Made by a program: the position numbers and the translations under genes
Part shown: piece by piece, positions 1 to 11,811 of the stretch
How positions within the stretch are numbered: position 1 is the first letter of the stretch
Layout: every line of letters starts with the position of its first letter
Assembly (NCBI RefSeq): GCF_008831285.2
Contig: NC_045143.1
Coordinates: forward strand, 3,357,503 to 3,421,502
DNA length: 64,000 bases
Reading direction: 5' to 3'
DNA from: Nymphaea colorata
Taxonomy: Eukaryota; Streptophyta; Magnoliopsida; Nymphaeales; Nymphaeaceae
The notes under the pieces: model-generated
Database searches by the model: none
What the model saw: the letters and a program-made list of their open reading frames with translations, nothing else
Told to the model about the DNA's origin: nothing

Positions 1-100
1 CCAATATCCAAGAGCCATCTGACCCGTTTAGGTCAATGGTAAAACCGAAAGATCTAGAGGATTAGGGGTATTGTCGTCACCCTAAAAACAGTGGCCATCT

Positions 101-107
101 TATAAAA
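101..107 (+). promoter_or_regulatory. Putative TATA box of the TFIIS/SPOC gene
   Basis: The sequence TATAAAA lies about 30 bases before a pyrimidine-rich leader (119-180) that begins a likely 5'UTR exon. A telo-box-like TTAGGGTTT at 227-235 lies inside that leader, a common element in the leaders of plant housekeeping genes. Position and composition are the only evidence; the transcription start is inferred. Confidence 0.45.
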
Positions 108-129
108 TCTCTTATCGCCCTTCCATTTT

Positions 130-304
130 TCTTCTTTTGTCATTTCCACTTTTTTCCTTCCCCGAGGTTTTCGTTTTCCTCAAGGAGGTCGCGGCGAGTG
201 GCCGAAAGATCCACAGCCACCACCAGTTAGGGTTTCTGCTAAATTCGTGCTTTGTGCGACAGGAAATCGTCCGTCCTTCTTGAGGCAACTGATTTTCTCC
301 TCAG
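130..304 (+). other. 5'UTR exon 1 of the TFIIS/SPOC gene, followed by a long UTR intron
   Basis: A CT-rich leader ends at CTCAG before GTAATC (donor at 305). The acceptor for the first coding exon is TGCAG at 3588-3592, so a single 5'UTR intron of about 3.3 kb (305-3592) would fit. Additional small UTR exons inside it cannot be excluded. The exon start is approximate and the donor is inferred from the motif. The intron carries a 727-bp hAT element at 2555-3281; the rest shows no coding sequence that I recognise. Confidence 0.5.
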
Positions 305-2554
305 GTAATCAATCTTTTAATCCGTTCTTGTACCCTGGGTTTGTTCCTTCAGTTCAAAAACCCTAGTCTTTTTTGTTGTTTTTTTCCTCGAGTTTGCATT
401 TGCACTATTCTTGTGTTCAAGAGGTTTGTCTGATGTTGGTAGCTTTTAATTTCTGGAAATTGCTGTGAAAGGTTGGTCCTTTCTTCGGTTGTGGAGGAAT
501 TTTGTCAATTTGAGTCTTGAGATTTCAGCATGTATGGTTGCCAAGTTTGGTCGTCACAGGTTTCTTTGGTGAAAGATTCGTTGTTTCTTCTTTTTTGGTC
601 TGGAATGGTTTGATGCATGCATGAAAGATTCGGTCATTTCGTTATTCGCACTGATTAGTTGCTTAGTGCTTACCTTCGATTTGCGTTTCTGGCATTTACT
701 TCGAACGATTTGTTCGAGCATGCAGTGGTGGTATCTGTTTGACTGAGTATCAATAAGTATAGGGTTTATTGTTTCACCTTATGTGGAGATTGTTTACCAG
801 TAGATTATTGCTTTCTTGTTCTATTAGTTCTTTCTCCAGTAGCCTTTGTAAATTTGATTGAGAGCCTACGGCGTACTCCTGTGTTATGCCAAAGTTGCTT
901 GACACTCTCCTGGGTGAGATGTAAGCTTGGTTAGACTTTTGGTACGTGATTCAGCAATTCTTAGATGGATAAGACTTGATGATGGACGATAACGTTGATG
1001 ATTCAGAAATATTGGTGCTCAACATGTGTGGCTCTTTACTTAGGGCTGGTACTGATGATGATCATGGTTGTCCAGCTGCTGTGTTCCGGATAACTGCTGG
1101 AGGATTACTAAGTGACAACTATTCTGGGTTTTTGTTGTCAATAAGCTGAGATAGGTTTTCAAAGAAAATTAAAGGATCGACAGCAATATAGGCTGCACAT
1201 GAATTGGAATGGAGGTGTTATGTAAAGCTTTTACACCGTTAACGTGGAGAAATTGTTCATTACTTATGTCCTATATTATCCTTAACAATAGGAAAGACCG
1301 AGTATATGTGTAAAAGGGTTAATTTTGATACTGCTTATTTTTTTACTCGATGTACTGAAAAGGAAAAAATGTGTTTCTGAAAAGCATGCTGTTCTTTCTA
1401 GAGATAGGGACTGATCACAAAGTTAAGGAAGGTGTAAACACAATGTACTGAAATAATCTGGTCAATGAACTATACTGAAGTAGAAACATAAGTAAACAAA
1501 GAATGTGCCAGTTGAATAGTCAAATTAGAAGTAACTTCAAAAGTGCAGTGGAAAAAGTTAGGATTTACTTCCTATATGTGTCACAAGACGGCATAGCAAT
1601 GCTTAGCTTAGGAATTGCTATGCTCTTTTCCTGCTTTTAGAGGGTATGGTGTGTTAGTTGAATGGGATTTTAGTAGTTTCTAAATTGTGTTTCAAAGTTC
1701 AATGGTAATCTTTCTATGTTTAGTTTGGCTAATTTTTTTATTAGTATTTAATTCTTCTTTGTTTGAAGTAGGTTGCTGTATTAGAATATAAGTGGTTCAA
1801 ATTTCTCATTTTTGTGAAAGCCTTTTTACTTTGTAGCTATAAACAAGACTGCAGAGTGCGGTCTTGTAGAAGGAATCAATCTTTTTAGTCTTTTCCTTTG
1901 TAGTGAGGAGTCGTTGGTGGATAAATGAACTCCTATGGATTTGCCCAATGTAGGTTCAAAAACCCATTTTCTGCCCATCCTTGTGGGTTCAAAGAGTGCA
2001 TGGTAAGGATGTACTTCTAATTAAACTGGTTGGTTGGTAATATCTAAAAACATAACGAGAGGAGGCTGAACAACCTTATTGTTCTCTTGTGTGATAATCT
2101 AGTTTTGATGAAGTGGTACAGATAAACATATTCTACAGGATTGGACTCCAGATGAACTGTTTGTGAAAAGATTCTTAATAAAGTAATGAAAAACAAATAA
2201 AATGAAATCCATTGAGCATCAAGGCTGCACTTGTCAAAGGCCGATAGCTTCAATGTGAAGAGTTTCTCTCTTCCCTAGGAGAAAAGGAAGGGAATTACAA
2301 GACATATTTTAAATTCATAGCCACAAGATTCATGTTGCAATTGCATTTATCATTGTTTGGCTAATGGCTGAAGCAAGATTACATTTGAGATTAATCTAGG
2401 GACCACATTCCTTTGTGTTTGCTGTTGCCATGAATCCCTGCACTTGAAAAGGACAATTACAGAAAATGCAGTGACCAAAAGTGCTGCTCCTAGTCTCTAG
2501 TTTACTTATAAATAAGGAGCTATAGAATTTCCTTGGTCAAACAATTGTAAATCA

Positions 2555-3281
2555 CAATGTTGTAAAAAGCGTATCGTCAGCGGTATCGGTCTGGATTTAA
2601 GATACCCTGTATCGTAAAATATCGTAACGTATCGTAATCGTATCGTTTTTTTTAATAAATCAGAAAAAATAAGAAAAAATTCAAAAAAATAATAAAAAAT
2701 CAGTAAAAAACAAGAATAATATGTTCTTCATAAAAAACACATAGATTTATAAGTCATAAGGTCCATAAGTCTATGAGATACCAGATCAAAAAATAAGTTT
2801 TAGATGTTATGTATTACATCACAAGATGATAATGAAATTGTGCAAATGTTCAATGTCAATACATATAAAATGAAATCACTCTCGACTCTCATTCATAATC
2901 TTCATCATATTCATTCTCATCCTCATCTCCATCTTCTTCTTCATTTTCATCTTCACGATTTAAAAAAACTTCTTTCCTCCCAACGAGAATCAGCCACCCA
3001 CGCACAAATCCATGGTTTAATCGATGATTTCATTTTTAAAATTGATGATTTAACGATGGAAATCGATAATTTCCTTCCACGGCGGCACAATCTCTAGGTT
3101 AAATGAAGAAGGGCCAAGTTTTTATAAAAAAACTTGAAAAGGGGGGTTCCAGCCCCCATTTTTGGAAATCTGCCAGTATCGTACGATACGGGGCATGTAT
3201 CGTATCGTATTTTGTAAAAGATACGTATCGTATCGTATTTTGTAAAAGATACGTATCTATCATACGTATCGTACAACACTG
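2555..3281. mobile_element. Non-autonomous hAT-type element inside the 5'UTR intron
   Basis: The element starts CAATGTTGTA and ends TACAACACTG, and is flanked on both sides by the identical octamer GTAAATCA (2547-2554 and 3282-3289). An 8-bp duplication with CAGTGTTG-like ends is typical of the hAT superfamily. Both subterminal regions are packed with GTATCGTA/TACGATAC motifs, probable transposase-binding repeats, mostly between 2570-2645 and 3175-3272. The middle (2800-3100) encodes no recognisable transposase. The 123-bp element at 45717-45839 has the same ends and motif and belongs to the same family. Confidence 0.85.
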
Positions 3282-3631
3282 GTAAATCAAGTGCAGACTG
3301 GCTTGGATCGAGTGGATAACATCTTGATGTTGAGTTCTAAATTCTAATTCAGTTAACACTCACATCAGATCACAAAATGTGCTTTGATCACTGGACGAAT
3401 CTGTCTATATTTGGGTTTTCAAATGGGACTTTAATGCTTTTCTTTCTTCATGTTTTTTTTTTTTGTTTTGCGCTATGCAAGTGTTGCCTTCATTCTCCAC
3501 TTTCTTCTAGTGATTTGTATTCCTTAGGAACAATCACTCAGTATCTTAAGGCTTGCAAAGGAAACTTACTCTTCGTGATTCATGTTCTGCAGAAACTTTC
3601 TCTGGATACAATTACAGCTGTAAACACATCA

Positions 3632-6600
3632 ATGGAGCCATCCCCAAAGGGTGTGCCGGAGTCATTTGAATCTGTCAGGTCCAAATTGAGAGAATCTTTG
3701 GCTGCAGCATTATCCTTGGTTTCTCAGAATTCTGGCAAGTTGAGAACAAATATAGATAATTCAGAGAATCAGGACATCCCACACAAGGTTCCTCTGTCTG
3801 AAGATGTTAATCCTACTTCTGCTGCATTACCCCTTGACAATCTTGCTTCAGAAAGGCCTACTGAAGTTCCAACTGGTGAACTCCGAGACTTGGATCAGAA
3901 GCTGGGTGAGGGAAAAAGTTTAATACAAGGAAGTTGGAATAATGAGCTTCCTAATGGTTCAGTGAAAATTTCACATATTGATGGGCAGGAATTTCGGATG
4001 GTTCCCATCAGCTCTAATGGCACTGTCTCAAGCAGTAGAAATGAAATCGAAAGTGGGCATTTAGTTGCCAGTTGCCCCAATGGTGACTCAGACACTGCTG
4101 AGTCAGAGGTACATCGTGAATCAAAGAGACCAAAACTTGAACATGATAGCAATGTTGGAAGCATTCCTGAGTTTGCAAATAACTGTCCACAAACACTAGC
4201 AGTGAACATTGAAACGGAACTATTCAAATTATTTGGAGGTGTCAATAAAAAATATAAGGAAAGAGCTCGATCACTTTTGTTTAATTTAAAAGATCGTAAC
4301 AATCCAGAACTGAGGGAGCGTGTAATGTCGGGTGAAATTGCACCCAACCGTCTATGTACTATGACAGCAGAGGATCTTGCCTCAAAGGAGCTTTCTCAGT
4401 GGAGGATAGCTAAAGCTGAAGAACTTGCACAAATGGTGGTATTACCTGATTCAGATGTTGATATCAGACGTTTAGTTAAGAAGACTCATAAGGGAGAGTT
4501 CCAGGTTGAAGTTGAACGGGATGACAATATTTCCGTGGAAGTTGGTATTGGTGGTACATTACTTTCTAAGGCTCCTCCTAAAGCTAGCAATACTGGAAAG
4601 GCTGAAATCTCCAAATCTGATAACCCTGAAAAACCAGACGGAGCACTGGGAGCTGAGAAAACTGACTCGAAAGATGAACCAAGTAATGGGTCCACTAAAA
4701 AGTCTAGTGATTTTATAGAGTTTACTGTGGAGGAATTGAGGGACAATGAATTTCTTCCGCCAATTGTTTCTCTAGATGAATTTGTCGGATCTTTGGAATC
4801 TGAACCGTTTGAGAATTTATCATTGCATTCTGAAGAACGTGTATCCAGCCCTAATGGAAATAACTTGGACAATTTGGGATCTCGGTCAAGTGAATCAAAT
4901 AGCTTGAAAAACCTTGCTAATAGCCTGGATAATCCTGACAATGATGGTACTAAACTTATGGAGGTGGACACCTTGGGACCTGCTGACAAGTCCAAATTGC
5001 TTTCAGCACAGCAAGTTGCTGGTGGTTCTCACGGTGAGCAGGTTTGGGAAGGAGTTGTGCAGCTAAATATATCTGCTACAGCCGATATTTCAGCATACTT
5101 AAAAGGGTGAGTGGTTTTGTCTCCGGTGGGCTCTGTGTTTTTCCTGTTGTTTTCTCTTTTGTACGAAATTATGTCTATAATAATGCATCATGCTCCATTG
5201 AGATTACTTTTGTGTCATATGTTGATGTACAAATTAAGCCTTTGCCATGTTGCGGTAGAAATTGGGTCTTTCCCAATAATTGTGTCCTGAATTTGCAATC
5301 CTGCCGTCTCTATTTCCTTATCTGGTGTTACCGAAGGTTAGAGCAAACGTGCATTACACGAACGGTTTCATTATCACACTATCACCGTTCTTCCTTGTTA
5401 CGTAAAATCAGTTACGTGTTTCCTTGTCCAGTCTCACCTAAGGTTAGAGCAGATGTGGGTAACTCATCGGGGGAAACACATTATTTTGCCTGTGATTTGA
5501 GCTCTCATTTCAGCTTGAGCTTGTAAGTTTTCAAATAACTATGACTTTTATACCGTTTGACAAGCTGACTGTGTTTGGATGAATTGTAACCTGGGTATTA
5601 CTTTAAGAGTACAACTTTTCCCCATGTGTCTTGGTCAAGGCTGACCTATCTGACGATATTCCAAGCATGGGTTGCACTGGGGAGGACATGGATCTCATCC
5701 TGCGTTGTTTGCATTCCTTCTTTTCATTTGATTGGTCTTTTCCCTCTTTGATATCGTGGTTGCAGTTCTCAACATGGTATATTGCCTGTTAGAGTATGTT
5801 CTTGCTATCACTTGCACATGTAGCAAGTTTTCTATTTGTATATAAGTACCTGGATTAGTGCATAAAGTGAAATAGAAATAGTAACTTCACCTCCTGAAAA
5901 TAGAATAAATTTCAAAATGGTTTTAATCATGTCAAGTCCGACTCTCTATCTATATTTGTAATTCTCGCTTGATAACTATTTGATCGTCTGGTTCAGTGGT
6001 GAAAAAACAGCAACAGAAGACTGGCCAAGCTTTCTTGAGATTAAGGGTAGAGTTAGAGTAGATGCATTTGAAAAGTTCCTTCAGGAGCTCCGCCATTCAC
6101 GGAGCCGTGCGATCATGGTATTCCCCTTTCCTTTGTTTTTGCATTTGATTTCCTTGTATAAAAAGCTTGTTGATTTGCTTGTTTATGGTCTCTCATTGGG
6201 CTATGCTTAATTATCGTGGCACTAGTTGTTCGCTTGTCAAAAGTTCTTGTATGTAGCATATTGGGTTAATTGTCTCTCATCTCGTTAACTATGGTTCTGT
6301 ATGAAATTCTAGGTGGTTCATTAATTTTCTGTCCTTGTTCATTTTTGCCTTGGGAAATGCATTTGACATAAAGACCCTTCTCAGAATATTGGATGTTCCC
6401 TGTGCCATCTTCTACCATATAGAAGTTGTTTCATTTGGAACTCATGGCTGGTTGTTGGCGACTGGCAGGAGTCCTTTACATGGCACAAATTATTTCATTA
6501 AGAAAGAATGTCAATTGGGCCTAGACATAAACTTGCAAGACTTTCCTAAATGGATTCTAATGTCAGGGAGAATCTCCCAGATAAATGTAAAGATGCTATA

Positions 6601-8943
6601 GCTTTAAAGGGCAGCCATCTTCGTGTGCAAAAGAACCTTTGAGAAAGTATTGCGTTATCTGTATTTTTTTCTTGTCTTGCCCTTTTGCAAGCTCATCTCC
6701 TCCTTTGACAAAATCAAATTTTGCTACTTGAGGATGATGTTCCTCTTTCCGACATAAATCAAAACTTGCCATCTGAACACGGCACTTGATCAATGGTTGT
6801 GCTTTTTCTCGAATATCCATGCGAGTTTAGATAGTGTTCATGCTATAGGAAATGCAGTATGCATGGTGATCAAGCTTGCAATACGTTGCAGTACTTCGTG
6901 GAGTCCCATGGGGTGTGGTTCAGTTTGAATTACTTCAATGCATCGAGTCATCAGAAAAGAAGGAAAAAGGAAAACTCCTCACAAGGGAAAAAACAAAAGA
7001 AAAAAGAGGGCCGTCAATTGGTCTGTTAGCGTCTCGATGTCGTGGCACTTCAAAAAAGTAAGGCCTTAGGCCTTGGTGCTACAGAGCACTAGAGCGCTCT
7101 CTCTCTCTCTCACGAGTAAGATATTTTGGAAGCTTCCGCTTCATAATCTGGTCTCTGAAGCGCTGTATGACATCAACGTTTGCAGTCATGTTGCACCTTT
7201 CATAGGTTTACTATATGTCCGCGTAGCTAAGCATGACGTGCCTACAGATTAATGCAATTCATGCGAATACGATGGCACGAGCATGCCCCACGTTTACCAT
7301 AAGAGAGGTTGGGGACAATGGAAAAGCAAGCTGGGCGTGTATGTGTTGCATCGTCAAGAAATCCTCTTTCTGAAGTTAGTCGACTCGCAGATGGATGTGT
7401 TTTCTTTGACTTTTGGACACCATCAAATTGGCACTCTCTGCTGTTTGCCTAGGAGCTGCTGTAATGCTGGAAGTAGAAGGATCTTTTTGACAAAAGATAC
7501 ATTATAGGCACTAAGCATAATAACTATGGGCTTCCAAAAAGGAAGTTAAGAGCGTTCGTAGTTATATTTTCTTTATTCGATGAGTGCCAGGTAGTGGTTC
7601 TTAATGCTGTTTGCCATATAATTCAGTTGCTTTAGAGCCTCGCAGGTTGTTTTTTTTTTTTCCCCTGTAGACTGTGTTATCTTTTTGATGTGCTACAAGT
7701 GACGTCTCTTTGTTAGGTTTCATTGTTCTGCTGGAAGGAGGGATCATCAGAAGATGGCTTACTGAGGCTGCGAGAGGTGACTGATTTTCGTGCTTGTTCA
7801 GTCTTTCTTTCTTGTCCCAGCCCAAGAAATATTCCTGAATTTATCATTTTCCCACAGGTTTCAGAGTCGTATATCGAAGACGAAAGGGTTGGTTTTGCAG
7901 AGCCTGCGCCAGCTGTGGAGCTGTACTTGTGTCCACTTCACGGGAAGATGATGGAAATGCTGGGAAGACATATGCCAGCCGATTACCTCGATCCACTAAA
8001 GGACATTGTTGAAGGCCTGATTGGTATTATTATATGGAGAAAGACTCATGTAACCACCATATCACCAAAATCAAGCTCACACAACCATCACAGACCAGGT
8101 TCAAAGAAGCATTCTTCTTCTAGGAGGCAGGATAGAGACATACACCACCCCACCCATGTGGGAAATGCGATCCCTTCGGGACCTCTCCCTTCTGCTGCAC
8201 CTGCTGATGATGATGACATTGATGATATACCACCTGGCTTTGGCCCGGCATCAGCTGCGGCAGCCGGCCGGGATGTAGATGACCTGCCAGAGTTCGACTT
8301 CACTAGGGGATCTAAACCTCTGGCTGGTCCACGTTCTGTTGCGCCTGCTATAGCTAGGGCCACTCCGCCTCGGCCGCTGGGAATACCCCTACCTGCTGAG
8401 CAAATGAGAGAACTGGTATACAAATATGGACAAGGACAAGGTGGCGGCCCTGGCAGTAACTTCCGTGTGGCCCCTGTGTCCGTGAGTTCTCAGCCTATGT
8501 CAGGTTTTGGTCCCGAGGTTCAACCTTGGAACGATGATGACGATATCCCTGAGTGGCGGCCCCAAGTAGATTGCGGGCCACAAGCAAATAAGCGACAGTT
8601 GATGCAAGGTTATCAACAGCAGCGGCAGCAACCTCTGCTGCCGCCCACACTACCATCTGCGATGCGCCCCCCGCCCCTAGCGCCATTGCCATTGGCAATG
8701 CCACCGTCAAGGTCCATGCCATCTCAAATGGCAGGTACGGTGCTTAGCCCGGGTTCTCCATGGCAGGTAGGGCAGGCATGGGCGCATCCTTATGCGTATC
8801 AGGGTTCGCCGCACACGATGGTTCCACCAAATGGATCGGCCACGCCACCTTGTCATTTCAGTAACGTATCGCCGGCAGGGAATACAATTTACGCAAGGCC
8901 TAACTTTAGTGCTGGGCAGAATGGAGTCGACTGGCGACAGTAG
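3632..8943 (+). CDS. TFIIS central domain and SPOC domain protein (Bye1/PHF3/DIDO-like)
   Basis: The proposed coding exons are 3632-5106, 5997-6117, 7717-7776 and 7858-8943; the phases agree and give 913 aa. The TFIIS central (TLD) domain is at about residues 193-270 (ELFKLFG, RARSLLFNLKDRNNPELR, MTAEDLASKELSQWR). The SPOC domain runs from about 470 to 615, built across four exons (VWEGVVQLNISATADISAYL, RVRVDAFEKFLQEL, DERVGFAEPAP, VELYLCP). The C-terminus is low complexity with acidic motifs (DDDDIDDIPPGFGP, DDDDIPEW) and a Pro/Gln/Met-rich tail. Relatives include two Arabidopsis proteins annotated SPOC/TFIIS. In PHF3 the SPOC domain binds the phosphorylated RNA polymerase II C-terminal domain and the TLD docks on the polymerase, so a nuclear role in transcription elongation is inferred. 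I see no PHD finger. The ATG at 3632 was chosen because it follows the acceptor; the frame stays open upstream through the intron, so an earlier start cannot be ruled out. Confidence 0.92.
7777..7857 (+). other. 81-nt intron that keeps the reading frame (SPOC gene)
   Basis: The intron starts GTGACT after CGAGAG and ends CCCACAG before GTTTCAGAG. It is 81 nt (27 codons), phase 0 and has no in-frame stop, so retention would insert 27 residues into the SPOC domain without truncating the protein. Removal joins LRE to VSESYIEDERVGFAEP, which matches the normal contiguous SPOC sequence of the family, so splicing is the expected default. Confidence 0.8.
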
Positions 8944-10630
8944 TGCTCTTGGCTCATATGTCGGGCGAAAGACCCCTGCATAACCTAATTTTTGGTACTT
9001 GTAGGCTGTTCTTCTGTAATTATCTGTGAATACGAAGTCTAACCATTTTATGTTAACAATCTTTTTGAATGTGCCTTCCCATTTTGGTGCTCATTGTTGA
9101 TGCTATTTGAGACAAATGTTACTGGAGGGCATGCTGGTCTAGCTTTTCTAATAGAGTTTTCTTGGGGCCTCCGGCAAATCTTTTATGTGTAAATTTTCAA
9201 CTTCATGCTAAAGCTTTGGTTTGCACAAGGGACGAACCGTGATTTCTCGCGAGACAGCTGCGTCACATGCAATGAAATGGAGCCAGGTTGGAAGAAGGCA
9301 AGAAAATGTGGGGTACGTGTGTTTGCTTAATGAATGAACAAAATCATGCACCTATTGACCAGGAGAATGCTTCTTTCAATACATGTAGCATTTCCTCGCT
9401 TGCTTTCTGCTTTGGCTACTTTGGAGATGATAAGAACTATGGTCCAGTTCACGTGGGCAGAGTGAAAGGGCCAAGGACGTGGACTTTGGTGTCCGTTAAT
9501 GGCCGCTAAGAATAATATTTAAGTGGAGTCTTGTAGGCTTTCTGCCATCAGCTGAGACGCATAGATATTCATGATTGACACGTTCATGATGAAATTACTG
9601 AACCTTATTCTTAAGTCGTTTTTCCTTGTGATCTTACAAGTTGACGAACATTAAAGTATCCAAAAAAATTGGATCGAAATGCCTACCTAGATGTTAAGAA
9701 ACACGGTGATCCAAATTCGATGTCAAATAGCAACTGAACAATTTCTAGCATATTTTTTCATGTACATTTGAAACTTCTAAATTTTTTGTATGTGATGTTA
9801 TTCTCACTCCATATATGCAAGTTTACCATGTCTTATTTTAGTCATGTTTAGCGTGTAAAACTGGAGTGCTAGTGCATCATTTGTCCATCAAGACGTCTCC
9901 CCATTGCTTAGGCCTTGTGCCACGGGGTGCGCTCGAGCCCTAAAGAACATGCACCTTTTTTTCTTTTCTTTGCTTAGAGATTCTTTGAATTGACTTGCCT
10001 TACTCTAATAGCTGATCGTGTAGAGGTGTAGTGACGGTCTACATTCTCGCTTTGATTCCCATGGGTACTATGAGTTGCGGCACCAAGATGATGGTACATT
10101 GATTCCTCGCGCGCAGGCCCAGGTGAAGCCGAGTGGACCCAGAAGGCATGGGGAAGGGCCGACCTCTTGACTCTCCTCACCCTGAGTTTGAACCTTTGTG
10201 CACTAGAAGATTGCAAAAGAATACAGCCAAACGTACTAAAACAGTTAGGCTACTTGAATAGAAGTGGTCCGAGTGCCTTTTTTTTTTCTTTCTCTAATTA
10301 CAGCGCAGTAATGTGCATGTGGGTCGTACTAAATTCCGGGTCCCATCCCATACACAAACAGGTCCTCCCCTGCCTAAGTTACAAAGGGGCAGAACACCTG
10401 CACTCAAAAGGAAGGTTGCGTTTATGACCGGAGGTGGGAAAGCCCACAAAGGAGGCGTGGCACTTAAGACACTCTCCCAATAACTGCTACCAACAATAAT
10501 ATGATAGAAGAAAGGCGGCAAAAAATGTTATGATCTTAGCTAGCCACCATAAATGCCTACCAACCGGACCACGTGGGGATGAATAAACAAACAGAAGGTC
10601 AGGACACTTTGAAGGGGACAAAGAAGATAG
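8944..10630. other. 3' region of the SPOC gene and intergenic DNA, no gene seen
   Basis: The first few hundred bases are AT-rich and probably hold the 3'UTR; no canonical AATAAA is clearly placed. Beyond about 9200 there are only short open frames without domain signatures. No RNA gene or clear transposon end was recognised. Confidence 0.5.
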
Positions 10631-10636
10631 AGAGAG

Positions 10637-10637
<1 letters not shown>

Positions 10638-10676
<39 letters not shown>
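10638..10676. repeat. (AT)n microsatellite
   Basis: About 19 uninterrupted AT dinucleotides follow a short GA tract. It lies in intergenic DNA. Confidence 0.95.
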
Positions 10677-10678
<2 letters not shown>

Positions 10679-11620
10679 TAGAAGAGGGGAACAAGAATCA
10701 GACCACTTGGCAACACTTCTAATTCCAAGATCAACACTTCTCGATGTCGATATCATAAGAATAACATCCTCTAAGACACTGATGATGTGCTTACTACATC
10801 ACTACCCATTGTTTAGAGAGAGAGAAAAAGAAAGAATTTAGCAGGGGGCCGGTTCCAGTCGGTCGCTCACCAAAATCTTGCCTACCATGGCATGCTAACC
10901 GGATACTTGAGAAGCTGAACTTGCAAAAGCAAAACGTGAGGAGTTCTGGAAATCCGCGTGCACCGTTGAGTGGTAGCTGGAGGTGTAGACAAAATAGAGA
11001 TATGACTTCCAATGATCTTAAATCCAGCCATTATTATATTACATCTCAATATATTCCTAATGTCAGGATCATCTTGAATTGAACCGGCCAATTCAATGTT
11101 TGCGGTTGGCTTCATATGGTTGTTCTGGAAAAAAAAAAAAAAAAAAACTTGCTGGAGAAGGCCCTCGATCTCTATTTTCACCAGAATTAATACGAAGAGC
11201 AAACATAAATCAAATGGATCCCTGAGCAGGGAGCATGGTCAAGGGGTTGTTGCTGAAAATTAATCGGAGAATTTATGGAATAACATTGGTTTGCCTGGTC
11301 GACTGATTTGGATAACGTTGCAGGTAACAGAAGAAAAGTATATATATATATATTTGGTATAAGACCCATCCACATTAACCCGAGCAGCAACCCTCAGCCC
11401 TAATGTTGTGTTAGCAGGGGGAGACCTACTGCAGAGAACCAAAGCACTCATTCAATTCTTTGTCCTCCTAAGGTATGGTGGTGCTTTAGATGACTCTTAT
11501 TCCTAACTCAATAATCCTCAATACTATAAGGGTAGTGCCCTTCAAGAATCGAACCGATGATGTAAGCATCCATGCTATCGAGCCTGAGCGGCTGCATTGA
11601 CAGAGCAAGAGGGAGAGAGA
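10677..11620. other. Intergenic, no gene seen
   Basis: The stretch holds a poly(A) run at 11129-11147 and a short TA tract at 11338-11354. The open frames on the minus strand here show no conserved domain. Confidence 0.5.
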
Positions 11621-11811
11621 CAGGGGCGGAGCCAAGGTAGGACTCGCATGGGCCTTGACCCCACCTCAATTTTTTTGTTAAAAAAAATACATGTAAATTT
11701 TAGAAAATTTTAATTGTCCTACATAAAAATTTTGAAAATGATATTTCGGCCTTAATCAAAATTTAGAAACTTTGATTCCGCCCCGCTCATCAAAAATCTC
11801 TGACTCTGTCC
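11621..11811 (+). mobile_element. GGGCGGAGCC-ended MITE-like repeat, copy 1
   Basis: The left end reads GGGGCGGAGCCA and the right end is its degenerate complement (TGACTCTGTCC). The core is AT-rich and includes TACATGTAAATTTTAGAAAA and TGATATTTCGGCC. Three more copies are in the window (15653, 16793 and, reversed, 19790). Short GC-rich inverted ends around a non-coding AT-rich core suggest a small non-autonomous DNA transposon; I cannot assign the superfamily because no clear target duplication is visible. Confidence 0.65.

Noticed and set aside
3377-3631. Upstream extension of the SPOC frame starting at ATG 3377
   Set aside because: It runs through a T-rich stretch and a TGCAG acceptor at 3592, and its hydrophobic product is unlike the family. 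It is most likely intron.
6876-7061. Open frame with GVVQFELLQ in the SPOC gene intron
   Set aside because: It looks SPOC-like at first, but the SPOC segment is already complete when exon 5997-6117 joins 7717-7776 in phase.
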